Assembly (NCBI GenBank): GCA_036346225.1
Contig: JARFIW010001177.1
Span: 156,501-220,500 of the forward strand
Reading direction: 5' to 3'
From: Platerodrilus igneus
Lineage: Eukaryota; Arthropoda; Insecta; Coleoptera; Lycidae
DNA: 64,000 nucleotides
Shown here: one piece after another, positions 47,103-57,340 of the stretch
Position numbering within the stretch: the stretch's first letter is position 1
How the letters are laid out: every line of letters begins with the position of its first letter
Translations under genes and position numbers: made by a program
Notes under the pieces: generated by a model
The model's database searches: none
Seen by the model: the letters and a program-made list of their open reading frames with translations, nothing else
Told to the model about the DNA's origin: nothing

Positions 47103-47454
47103 TGATAAACACGAATTCTTATCACTCAATTTAGCGACTCCATAGGCTCGTATTTCACCATATTTGAGTTGTGCTTAATTAAATAAAAAAGCTTGAAAAA
47201 TAACTCGATAATTGTGGACTGTATGTTTATTAAAAAGATTGAATAAATTGAATTTAACATTACCGTGCAACACAACATATGTGCATCGATAAATAAATTT
47301 ATAATACAAATTTTAATGTGAGAGCAATATAACCACGACCCGCCGTTATAACGAACGTGCTAATCCGAGCATGGTCAAACCGCAACTGCTTTGTTCTTCG
47401 CGCAAGCAACCCTTCTTCTTTCAACAATGTAAGGATGGTTACTCGTCGCTACCA
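47103..47454 (-). repeat. BEL 3' LTR
   Basis: 352 bp, direct repeat of 53473-53825, TG...CA bounded. Confidence 0.95.
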
Positions 47455-47647
47455 TAAACTGCCCGCGAGCACAAAATCACTCACTTCACAATAACTAATT
47501 TAACACTTACAAAAATCAAATAATAAAGTCAAAGATACAAGCAAAAGCGTATGCAACATTCAAATCTTAAAAATAAAACTAAAGATAATAATCCTCGTAA
47601 TAACCCTTAAAAAATTATTAATATCAAAAAAATCTACTCAGACCAAA

Positions 47648-48205
47648 CTAATTACTAAGTGTCCGATTCAATAGGAAAAATCGCAATTTTAGACACTGAA
47701 GTAACAAAAGTGCCATTTTAGTTTTTAAGTGAACAACTCTAACTTTATTGTCTTTACCTGGTATAACCTTAATTATACGTGGTATCGCCCACTCTAACGG
47801 CGGTAACTTATCATTTTTAATAAGAACTAACATACCTTCTTTTACATTAGGCATAACCTTTTTCCATTTTGGTCTGTTTTGCAACTGGCCTAAATAGTCC
47901 CTAGACCAAGCCTTCCAAAAACTATATTGTAATTGCGTACAAAGTTTCCAAAATTTAAGTTTGTTTATTGGCACATCTGAAACATTACCTTCTGGAATAC
48001 AAGCTAAAGATCCACCAATTAAAAAATGGCTTGGCGTTAAACAAGACAAGTCTGACGGATCTTCAGTAAGGGCACACAATGGCCTTGAGTTCAACATGGC
48101 TTCTATTTGAATACAGACCGTGTTAAATTCCTCATAAGTCAAATTAGTCAGTCCAATTACCCTTTTTAAATGATATTTGAACCCCTTTATGTTACTCTCC
48201 CACAA
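47648..48205 (-). CDS. BEL integrase C-terminal part (after frameshift)
   Basis: This frame of about 185 codons continues the integrase after a break in a run of six G (plus-strand C, 48206-48211). It begins with WESNIKGFKYHLKRV, whose glutamate should be the third catalytic residue of the integrase core. It then has LNSRPLCALTEDPSDLSCLT, LTPSHFLIGGSLACIPEG, and a C-terminal region typical of Pao integrases (PKWKKVMPNVKEGMLVLIKN). It ends at 47648, about 190 bp before the 3' LTR. Confidence 0.85.
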   Translation of the reverse strand: MWESNIKGFKYHLKRVIGLTNLTYEEFNTVCIQIEAMLNSRPLCALTEDPSDLSCLTPSHFLIGGSLACIPEGNVSDVPINKLKFWKLCTQLQYSFWKAWSRDYLGQLQNRPKWKKVMPNVKEGMLVLIKNDKLPPLEWAIPRIIKVIPGKDNKVRVVHLKTKMALLLLQCLKLRFFLLNRTLSN

Positions 48206-51200
48206 CCCCCCTAAAGTTTGGGCTATATGGTGGGATAAAAGACCACTTTATACGAAATTCCCCTATATAACTTTGAAACTGCTGATTAGTTTTTAAACAA
48301 CTGTATAATTTCCTAAACTCATTATCAGCTCCTTTGAATGTGCTCCCATTGTCACTAAAAATCATTCGCGGTACACCTCTCCTACTCACAAACCTCTTTA
48401 AAGCATTTATAAATGTCTCAGTTTTCAAATCTGACACTACTTCTAAATGAATAGCTTTTGTTACAAAACAAACAAAAACTGCTACATAACCCTTTGTAAG
48501 AATCACTCTTCTGACTCTTGATTGCTTAATATAGAAGTGTCCAGCAAAATCCACCCCAACTTTCTCAAACGGCCGAGCTATATTCACTCGATCGTACGGC
48601 AAACTGCCCATTAGCTGCTTAGAAGCTTCAGACTTGAACTTCCAACAAATTAAACATTTAGCAATAACACTCTTAATTTCTCTAGTACCATTTAATATCC
48701 AATATTGCTGTCTCAAAACTGACAATGTTAACTTTACACCGGCATGCAACAACCGTAAATGTTCGTTATTTATAATAATTTTTGTTATAAAACTTTTAGT
48801 AGGTAAAATTATTGGAAATTTATGTTGATACGAAAGTGCACTGTTATGCAGCCTCCCTCCTACACGCAACAATCCTTGCGAATCCAAAAACGGATTCAGT
48901 GATAATAATTTCGAATTACAAGATTTACCTGCTTTAATTTCTGCAATCTTTTTTGTAAAATACTCCGTTTGTACTTGTTTTAATATAATCGTACGCGATT
49001 CATCTATCTCTTCTATTGTTAAATTACTAGTTTTTTTGTTAGTTTTATTCCTACAATTGTAAATAAAACGCAAGCAATATGCCAAAACTCTTTTCATTTT
49101 CATAAAATTTGAAAACTTTTCGAATAATGTCAATTTATCTTTACTCTGGACTACAACATTCACTACGGGCTTCATTTCTGGTAACATTTCACTAAACTCG
49201 GACGGCCGAAGGTATTTGTCAACTGTACAATCAAGTGTCCCTAAAAATTCAGGACCCTTCCACCACAAGATACAATTTTCTATATTGCGTGGTAAAACTC
49301 CTCTCGAAACAAGATCAGCAGGATTTTCATTAGAACGGATATAACACCACAGAAATTCGGACGTTAATTCTTGAATCAATCTAATTCTATTGGCGACATA
49401 AGTATTAAGTTTCCAATATTCTATTTTCAACCATGCTAATACAATTTTTGAATCGCAAAACAAAAAAACCTTTTGTATTTTATCCTTCAGCATACCAAAA
49501 ATTCGATTTATTAATCTTGCTAATATCAATGCCCCGTTTAATTCTAACCGCGGAATGCTTGTTTTATTTTTCAACGAATTTATTTTTGATTTGGAAGCTA
49601 ACAATTTTATTTCCACTGTATGACTGACCGTAACTACTCGTACATAAACACAAGCACCTTGTGCAATTTGCGAAGCGTCACAAAATCCAACAAGTTCAAT
49701 GGAAACAGCCTCGGAAAAATTTAAATATCTATTAATTTTAATTGCTGGTATGCACCTTAATCCCTGTGAAAATGATTCCCATTCCTCCTTCAATTTATCA
49801 GGTAATTCTGTGTCCCAGTCCAGACCTGCAGCCCATATTTTTTGCATCAATAATTTTGCCACAGTAATAATTGGAGCTAAAAAGCCAAAAGGATCAAATA
49901 ACCTGGCAATAAAGCCCAAAACAAATCTTTTGTTGCATGTTGCAGGAACGGTTTTCATTCCACAACTCATTATAAATTGATCCGTATTTACATCAAACCA
50001 TAGACCTAGGGTTTTTAAAATACTCCCCCTTTCATTAGCAATATTTGCTTCTTCAAAATGTTCAAGTTGTCGTGGAATATTTCGTACTAATTCCACATGG
50101 TTGGAACACCATTTATGTAATTCAAATTTAGCTAAACCCAGTAATTTTATAAGTTCAGCTTGAGCTTGCAACAAACTTTCCTTATGACCTGCACCAAAAA
50201 GGCAGTCATCAACATAAGTATTAAAACGCAAAATAAACGAAGCTAAGGGAAATTCTGTTTCTCCCTCAATAGCTAATTGTAATAAACATCTCGTTGCTAA
50301 ATGAGGACTGGATTTCAAGCCGAAAGGCAACCGTTTAAACTGCATAACCTGCAGCGGTTGATTTCTACTCTCTCTCCAAAGAAAATTTAAAAGTTTTCTG
50401 TGTGCGGGTTCTATCGAAATTTGCAAATACATCTGTTTTATATCCGCCATACAGACGTACTTATAAGTACGGAATAAAAGCAAAATGTCAACTAACTCAG
50501 GCTGAACAATATCTCCATTGCACAAAATACTGTTCAAAGAAACACCAGTTTTTGTAGTGGCACTACCGTCCATTACAATTCTAAGTTTCGTCGTAATTTT
50601 GTCATCTCTTACTACACCATGATAAGGCAAAAAATACCAATTCTCATTATGTAATGTAAAAGGATTAACCTCCACATCTTCTATAAATCCTCTACTTAGA
50701 AATTCCTTAATAAATTGCGAAAATTTCAAATATAAACTTTCATTTGCTACAAATTGTTTTTCTAAGTTTTCAAAGCGTTTGAGTGCCATAGAAGCCGAAT
50801 CTCCCAATTGGAACTCTTCTAAATTTACTTTTAAAGGTAAATCGACTTGGAACCGCCCGTCAACTCTTGTAAATTTATTTACAAAACACTGTTCTGCTAT
50901 TTCATTTTCAGTCAGCGATTCTTGGTCATTTTTAATAAAAACATTTTCGGTTTCCCAAAACTTTTCCATCAACTGATTTAAATTTTCATCAGCATCAATT
51001 ACCGCACTATGTAACGACACTGCGTGCAAACTAGCACCACATCTTACTTTTGTAGTGAACGGCACTTTTCCACTCACAAAGTAACCAAAATAAGAATTCT
51101 GAAAATTAGGCTGATCTATACCCATTTTTATATTTTGCGGAAGCAAAACCGAGAAAAAAATATCTTCTCCTAAAAGAATGTCTACCTCAGCTGACTCAAA

Positions 51201-52889
51201 AAATTTGTCATCAGCCAACGGCAAACCCCTTGGCAATTTAAAACTGCTGAAATCAAAACTTAGTTGAGGCAATTCAACTGTAATTTTCGGAATAACCCCG
51301 AAATCATGAGAAATTTCATAATTCCCATATCTCGAACGAATCGACAAGTCAATCCATTCTGAACACTCTGTCGAATTATCACAAATACCAGAAATTTGAG
51401 TTAATTTCTTTGTACGACACGTGTCTAATCCCAATTTGTCACGAAATTTAACTGTAACAAAACTAGTCTGTGAGCCTGAATCTAACAAGGCTCGTGCCGA
51501 AAGTAATTCACCTTCAGCGTTTTTTACTAATATTGATGCCGTAGGCAATAAAACAAATTCTGAAATAGTGGACTTTACTTTAGTTATCCCCTGAGCAGCT
51601 ACCACATTATCTACCGCATTTAACTGAACATCCTTATGCAGATATGTGTGATGCTCCTTGGATTGGCATATGAAACATTTGAGATCAACAGAACAGGGTT
51701 GACCCACATGAACATTTAAACATATTTTACACACTTTGTTTTCCGAAATACATTTTTCTCTTTCCTGCATGCTTGCATTTTTAAATTGATCACAGCTAAA
51801 AATTTGATGACCTCCATGCTTGCAAAATTTACAATTTACTGAGTTTGATTTTACTCTTTGTCTGCCTTTCTCAATTTTTTGCTTAAAAGATTTACCAGAA
51901 TTCGGTACAGCAGTAACAGTGTTAGTTACAGGTTTAAAATGCGTTTGCTTATTAAATGTTTTACTATTATTTTGAAGTTTGACACTCGATTTAGTCAATT
52001 CCGAATTCAAAGCCCTCCTGTCCAAAAATTCTAAAAGTTCTTCCAAATTAGCCCTAGAATTAGGTTTTCTCTCATTTTGATAAGCTCGATTGCTATAAAT
52101 GTCTAGCTTGGAAAGTATAAGATGAACTATCATAGCATCCCAAATTGATTCCCCTGAATTTTTTAGATAAGCTACAGTTTGCCTTATTCTGGCTACAAAG
52201 TCCCGTAACATACCCGAGTCATTACAATTTGCAATTGATAATTCCATTAAATCTTTGATATGACAATCAATAATCAAATAATCATCCTTATACCTTTTTT
52301 GCAAAATATTCAGTGCCGTAGTATAAGAATTATTTTCCACGGGCAACGCAGAAATTAATCGCAATGGCTCATCCCTTAGATGTTTGCGTAAATACATTAA
52401 TCTTTCGATATTTTCCAAATTTGGATTTTTGTCAATAAGAGTTATGAAAAGCTCAAAAAACGATTTAAAACCTTGAATTTGCCCCGAAAATATAGGTAAT
52501 TGTAAGGCTTCCAATTTAATATTTCCTTTGACAACATTATTTGTGCCATCACTAGAAGATCCCTCAGACCTGCCCTGCAATTTTAACAATCTTTTAAACT
52601 TAGCGTAAGTCGTTGTATACAATTTTTCAACCACCTCTGCTTCATCAAAATTATCATCCACTTCAAATTCTTGCAACTGACAACAAACATGCATAAATTC
52701 ATCAAAACTACTTTTAATAAGCTCGAATTTAATATTTATTTCTTCAAAATCTAATTCCGCAATAGACATCGCTTCTGCCTCCAGGACGTAAAAATTCGCC
52801 CTAGTTATGTTATTCTTCAAAAATGAACGTTCACCTAACAAAGTTTTTTTACCCTTTGTCATGATGATAAATATAAATTTTCCGCTCAC
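48192..52889 (-). CDS. BEL/Pao Gag-Pol polyprotein
   Basis: A 1565-codon open frame. The likely start is the first or tenth residue (MTKGKKTLLGE). Gag with a DUF1759-type domain spans about 120-300 (LPIFSGQIQGFKSFFELF). Cysteine-rich segments lie at 353-366 (CKFCKHGGHQIFSC) and 405-417 (CFICQSKEHHTYLH). The protease DSGSQTSF has its aspartate at 470. The RT runs about 735-960, with VCMADIKQMYLQ and the catalytic YVDD at 892-895. A Pao-type RNase H follows. The integrase zinc region (HLRLLHAGVKLT, CLICWKFK) precedes a core with aspartates at about 1447 (VGVDFAGH) and 1513 (FSDNGSTF). The frame closes at 48192 just before the catalytic glutamate because of one surplus base in a G-run. Otherwise it looks intact. 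Confidence 0.95.
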   Translation of the reverse strand: MSGKFIFIIMTKGKKTLLGERSFLKNNITRANFYVLEAEAMSIAELDFEEINIKFELIKSSFDEFMHVCCQLQEFEVDDNFDEAEVVEKLYTTTYAKFKRLLKLQGRSEGSSSDGTNNVVKGNIKLEALQLPIFSGQIQGFKSFFELFITLIDKNPNLENIERLMYLRKHLRDEPLRLISALPVENNSYTTALNILQKRYKDDYLIIDCHIKDLMELSIANCNDSGMLRDFVARIRQTVAYLKNSGESIWDAMIVHLILSKLDIYSNRAYQNERKPNSRANLEELLEFLDRRALNSELTKSSVKLQNNSKTFNKQTHFKPVTNTVTAVPNSGKSFKQKIEKGRQRVKSNSVNCKFCKHGGHQIFSCDQFKNASMQEREKCISENKVCKICLNVHVGQPCSVDLKCFICQSKEHHTYLHKDVQLNAVDNVVAAQGITKVKSTISEFVLLPTASILVKNAEGELLSARALLDSGSQTSFVTVKFRDKLGLDTCRTKKLTQISGICDNSTECSEWIDLSIRSRYGNYEISHDFGVIPKITVELPQLSFDFSSFKLPRGLPLADDKFFESAEVDILLGEDIFFSVLLPQNIKMGIDQPNFQNSYFGYFVSGKVPFTTKVRCGASLHAVSLHSAVIDADENLNQLMEKFWETENVFIKNDQESLTENEIAEQCFVNKFTRVDGRFQVDLPLKVNLEEFQLGDSASMALKRFENLEKQFVANESLYLKFSQFIKEFLSRGFIEDVEVNPFTLHNENWYFLPYHGVVRDDKITTKLRIVMDGSATTKTGVSLNSILCNGDIVQPELVDILLLFRTYKYVCMADIKQMYLQISIEPAHRKLLNFLWRESRNQPLQVMQFKRLPFGLKSSPHLATRCLLQLAIEGETEFPLASFILRFNTYVDDCLFGAGHKESLLQAQAELIKLLGLAKFELHKWCSNHVELVRNIPRQLEHFEEANIANERGSILKTLGLWFDVNTDQFIMSCGMKTVPATCNKRFVLGFIARLFDPFGFLAPIITVAKLLMQKIWAAGLDWDTELPDKLKEEWESFSQGLRCIPAIKINRYLNFSEAVSIELVGFCDASQIAQGACVYVRVVTVSHTVEIKLLASKSKINSLKNKTSIPRLELNGALILARLINRIFGMLKDKIQKVFLFCDSKIVLAWLKIEYWKLNTYVANRIRLIQELTSEFLWCYIRSNENPADLVSRGVLPRNIENCILWWKGPEFLGTLDCTVDKYLRPSEFSEMLPEMKPVVNVVVQSKDKLTLFEKFSNFMKMKRVLAYCLRFIYNCRNKTNKKTSNLTIEEIDESRTIILKQVQTEYFTKKIAEIKAGKSCNSKLLSLNPFLDSQGLLRVGGRLHNSALSYQHKFPIILPTKSFITKIIINNEHLRLLHAGVKLTLSVLRQQYWILNGTREIKSVIAKCLICWKFKSEASKQLMGSLPYDRVNIARPFEKVGVDFAGHFYIKQSRVRRVILTKGYVAVFVCFVTKAIHLEVVSDLKTETFINALKRFVSRRGVPRMIFSDNGSTFKGADNEFRKLYSCLKTNQQFQSYIGEFRIKWSFIPPYSPNFRGVVGE

Positions 52890-53472
52890 ACAATTTTAAT
52901 TGCAATGAGAAACCTAACGTTTCTTGCTACCAGTAAATAATAATTAAATATACTTGCAGTTCGTACAAAACCCAACTACTAGTATTTCTGCATAAAACGG
53001 AAATTCCAGAACCAAAACATTAAAATATAATTGCTTGTTTGGCCTACCTTTCTTATCTCCAGGCGAATACAGCTGTATACTATACTTCGCCGACAGTATA
53101 ATGATGTGCAGGTGCCTTTTGTCTATCCTTATTTACCGCACAGACAACAAACGAAATGAAAGCTTCTAATTCCTTGCATACACAATTCAAATTAAAACGT
53201 TTGTTTCACTGATATGACCGTTTGGAATTAATCAGCAAAACTTTATACAAATTTGTAAAGATATGACCATCTGGAATTAAATCAATACAAATTCGCACTG
53301 CACTATTTTTTATTTTAAAACACTTAAAATTCTTTCCAATAATATTTTGAATGCTCAATCGGATTGTTTACAATATGGCGAAAATTAATACCACATCCGA
53401 CTTAATTGAACAATCTTTAAAAATACGTAATAATTCACTACGCATCCGATATCACGAATGGACCAATAAATA
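52890..53472 (-). other. BEL leader with probable primer binding site
   Basis: This noncoding leader lies between the 5' LTR and the polyprotein start. Seven bases from the LTR the minus strand reads TGGTCCATTCGTGATATCGG, a TGG-starting candidate primer binding site (about 53447-53466). The matching tRNA was not identified. Confidence 0.55.
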
Positions 53473-53825
53473 TGATAAACACGAATTCTTATCACTCAAT
53501 TTAGCGACTCCATAGGCTCGTATTTCACTATATTTGAGTTGTGCTTAATTAAATAAAAAAGCTTGAAAAATAACTCAAAAATTGTGGACTGTATGTTTAT
53601 TAAAAAGATTGAATAAATTGAATTTAACATTACCGTGCAACACAACATATGTGCATCGATAAATAAATTTATAATACAAATTTTAATGTGAGAGCAATAT
53701 AACCACGACCCGCCGTTATAACGAACGTGCTAATCCGAGCATGGTCAAACTGCAACTGCTTTGTTCTTCGCGCAAGCAACCCCTTCTTCTTTCAACAATG
53801 TAAGGATGGTTGCTCGTCGCTACCA
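53473..53825 (-). repeat. BEL 5' LTR
   Basis: 353 bp, direct repeat of 47103-47454, followed by the ACACC target duplication (53826-53830). Confidence 0.95.
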
Positions 53826-53828
53826 ACA

Positions 53829-54680
53829 CCTGTTACTTAAAAATGAAATAACTGGAATATAAATTTCGCACGTAAATTCTGCTTGTTTCCTTTATACAGG
53901 CTGTTTTGAAATTGCTTTGTTTATATTTACTTTTAACCCTTTAAAACCACTACATAATCCCCCTATTTCAATTCTAAGAAAAACTATTCCCGGTTTTTCT
54001 GAATTTAAATACCTACACTCTAATTTAATCTTACCTGCTATTTCTATACACCTATCTACTCACCCAACACTACCTATACCTATTTATCCAACCTATCACT
54101 ACTTATCTACCTATTTCTATCTATTTCTACACCTATTTCTACTTATTTCTATCTATCTACACCTATCTCTATTTATAATTAACTATTCACACCTATCACT
54201 ATCTTTTACCTAACTATGTTTATCCATTATTAACTCTTCACCCTCTTATTTTCATTTTTTTTTCTCTTTTCATTTCACCCCTTTAGTCCTTTATTGAGTC
54301 TTTAGGTACCCCTTTTGTACTTTTCTCTTTATCTTCAGTTTTCATATCTTCTAACCCTACTTACTATCACTATCTCTATCTTATCCTAACTATACCTAGC
54401 TAATTCTATGTCTACATCTAACTATCTCCCATACTTATCCTATATCTAGTTTTATTTTCTATAACTACCTACTTCTAATCTTCTATATACACCTATTTCT
54501 ATCCCTATCTATTCAAATTTTACTCTATTATACACCTATCCATATTTTTCTATATACACCTATCCATATTTATCCTATTTCTACTTCTACTTTCCTATAT
54601 ACCTATTTCTATCTCTAACTATTCTACTTCTACACAAAAATTCACCTATCTCTATCCTTTTGTCACTAACCTTCATCTTA
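53829..54680 (-). other. Gag-Pro copy 2, 3' noncoding CTAT-rich region
   Basis: Collinear with 41761-42611, with the same CTATTTCTA-type low complexity and no polymerase coding. The first two bases, CC, belong to the BEL target duplication. Confidence 0.8.
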
Positions 54681-55777
54681 TTATTTAAATCTAACTCTTT
54701 TCTTGACCCTCCAAGTCTTTCTTCTAACTATCCTAATAGTCTTCATCCCTATTTCTCCTCCTTCTATTTCTATACTTATCATCCCTATTACTTCACATAA
54801 AATAAACTTATCCCTATTATCCTGACTCTTAAATATTTCTTCTTCTGTCCGTACACTTGTCTGTTTCTCATTCATTATTGTTTCCTTTTCTGCGGACAAA
54901 CCCAACGATACTACCTCAACATCTTTATCTTTCCCTTCTATAAAAAACTCTTTATCTCTTCTAGACCCTTTATGTACAATATTCATTTCACAAAATTCTT
55001 TTAAATTCAAATTCAAATTACCAAAATTATCTTTGCCCCTTAACTCACTTATGCCTATATTTACTTCTTGTGTGTCACATAATGCTATTTTTACTTCTAT
55101 CTTTCTTAATTCTGACTCGTTATCCACTATTAATTCTGCGCATGACTGTACCTCTACTGGTTCAGCTTCTTCTTTCACTATTACTTGTACCTCATCTAAC
55201 TTTTCCTCACTATATTCCCCTGAGTCGATCTCTCTCACTTCTTCATCATCTCCTTCTATACTATTAATCCATAACCCCATGTCGTCTTCTGTGACATCAT
55301 AACTTGCCTTCCAGGGCAATATCCTATCCCCAATCCTAACTATTTTCCTCTCCATATCTATTATAACCCCAAACTTCATCATGCAATTGACCCCTAATAT
55401 CCCTTTAAACTTTAACCCAGATACAATTATAAATTCTTGTTCACAGCTTACTGAACCTAACTCTACTTTCAAAATAACCACGCTATTTACAACAGCAAAT
55501 CGTTTTTTATTCGGCGCAACCAGGTGACTTCTTTTTATTGGCATTATCCTGTCACACACTTTATCTTTAATCTCATTGACGAATTCCTCCGATACCAAAC
55601 TCGCCTTCGCTCCTGAATCTAATAATGCTCCTAAATTTTTCTCAAAAATTTTAATCTCAATCATGGGCAAACAAAATTTTTCTACAATTTCTGGCTCAAT
55701 TTTTTCCTCTATTTTCAAAAATTCCCTAGGATGTTCATATTTGTACACAGTGATGTCTAGTGGTTTGTCCTGCTTTA
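54681..55777 (-). CDS. Gag-Pro copy 2 retropepsin-like protein
   Basis: About 355 recognised codons, closely matching copy 1 end to end: GALLDSGAKASLVS at the active site, GILGVNCMMKF in the second half, the same acidic extension, and an end at VKKRVRFK. It differs from copy 1 at roughly twenty residues, which shows the two internal regions have diverged since duplication or came from different copies. It is open throughout. It is reached from gag by the -1 site at 55778-55784. Confidence 0.8.
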
Positions 55778-57191
55778 AAAATCCTGTCCAGGTCTGTTTT
55801 CCCTACTCGGTCCTGGTCTAGCTGTCACTTCAGCGTATGTCCCAGGCGTTTCCACTTGGTCTGTGTTTGTATTTGAAGTCCCCCTCATGTCCGGTGAACT
55901 GTTTTGTCTTGTAGGTCGCGGTCTCGGTGCCGGTCCCCTTCCTACACTGTTGCTTCTATAAAATGGCCATCGAGGTTCCCAATTTTGTCGCTGATACAAA
56001 AAATTGTTCCCCCGTCTTGCATAATTGTCCCGTCTACTGTCGAATCTAACCGTGTTTATCTGTCTTTCCCTAGGTTCCCGAGGTCGTCCACTGCTTACGT
56101 CATCGTACCTCTGCAGGTACTCCAGAAACATCTCTCTGTCCACTATGTTTTGTAACGCTACGTGCTGTCTTACTTCAACATCAAAATGTCTCGACAAGTA
56201 TTTTATGATCTGTCGGTCCGTCAGTGGTGGGTTCAGTAGTTTCGCAATTGTATACTTTCGTATAGCATATTGCTCCCTACTTCCTAAAAATTCTCCTTTA
56301 AATTTCCCCGTGATCAAATCGTCTCGTACCTGGTCTTGTCTGTGGTCACTCCAATAATGTTTCAAAAACCTGTCCTCAAAGTCCGTGTAGGTGTCAATTT
56401 CCTGTCCTATTAAATTATACCAAGCTTCAGCATGGTCTTTTAGTAAAGCTTTTACAACATTTAACTTCGCCTGTTTATCGTACAAATTACTTATTAAACC
56501 TCTAATATTGTTAATGAATATTTGCGGGTTTACCCTACTATCCCCATAAAATTTCATCTGCTGCTTTAAGGACACATTGCCTGTTACAAACCTTGGACCA
56601 TCCCCTCGTTAAAGTCGCTACATTGTGCTTAATCCCGGTCACTTCTCTCGCCATCCGATCTAACTGATCCTTACACGAGTCCGTTACCCCAGTCATTTTA
56701 GCATTAATCTCGTCCTCACAAAAAATCCTTACATGAGTCGTTAATTGTCGCATTTCCAAATTTAAACCTCTAATATCACGCTCAATTTTATCAACCCTAT
56801 TTTCGACTTCCCCCATTTTTATCGTCAAACTATTTTTAAATTCAGAAAATTATCTCGTCGAATTATCGATTTTCAAACTAATTTGCTCAAACTTTTTGTT
56901 CGATTCGTCTCTGACCCCGCTTAACGTCTCACTCATCTGATCAAATTTCTTATTTGATTCTTCACTCATTTCCTCAAATTTTCGATTTGAGTCCTCTCTA
57001 ACTCCGCTTAACGTCTCATTAATTCTTTCAAGCATCCTCATTATCATCTCGTTTCCTTGATCTCCTGATTCCGTCCTCGACTGATCCCTACTACCTCCAG
57101 CTTCCTCCATTTTCGAATTTTTATCACACAAGGTAGTATCGTCTCTTCCAATTTCCACTCCTTGACTTCTCAACCACTCCTTTCTCTGCAT
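55775..57191 (-). pseudogene. gag: Gag-Pro copy 2 gag
   Basis: Same layout as copy 1: ATG at 57191, a coiled-coil part with SNKKFDQMSETLSGVRDE, a capsid domain at 56575-56120, and an arginine-rich tail reading on to 55775 with PGTYAEVTARPGPSRENRPG. The CGA at the site where copy 1 has TGA is intact here. Its own lesion is a TAA at 56850 where copy 1 reads GAA-equivalent sequence. The frame change near 56610 is shared. There is no zinc knuckle; RNA binding, if any, would rest on the arginine-rich tail. Confidence 0.8.
55778..55784 (-). promoter_or_regulatory. GGATTTT frameshift site before gag stop, copy 2
   Basis: Identical to copy 1: G GAT TTT TAA in the gag frame, with the protease open in the -1 frame across it. 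Confidence 0.55.
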
Positions 57192-57320
57192 ACGTTCAAA
57201 TCACTCACACACACTCTCAAAATATTCTTAAATTCATACAAAACAGAAACTCTCTCTCTCAGATCGCCAGTTTCCTGGAATAAAATTACTAAAATTCTAC
57301 TTGGAACTGGAGCCTAACTT

Positions 57321-57331
57321 TTGGGTCGCCA
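57321..57331 (-). promoter_or_regulatory. Gag-Pro copy 2 primer binding site
   Basis: TGGCGACCCAA on the minus strand, nine bases from LTR 3, as in copy 1. Confidence 0.55.
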
Positions 57332-57340
57332 TAAGATTAT

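Larger units (their letters stand above)
47103..53825 (-). mobile_element. BEL/Pao retrotransposon, nearly intact, nested
   Basis: LTRs of about 352 bp (47103-47454 and 53473-53825) begin TGATAAACACG and end GCTACCA. They are flanked by the 5-bp duplication ACACC at 47098-47102 and 53826-53830; 5 bp is usual for BEL/Pao. The LTRs differ by about six substitutions by eye. One long polyprotein frame covers nearly everything, broken once near 48200. It interrupts the Gag-Pro dimer at the junction of LTR 2 and the second internal region, so it is younger than the dimer. Confidence 0.95.

Noticed and set aside
42612..57191. Gag-Pro copies as domesticated Arc-like gag genes
   Set aside because: They are flanked by LTRs, have primer binding sites and carry independent disabling lesions in gag.
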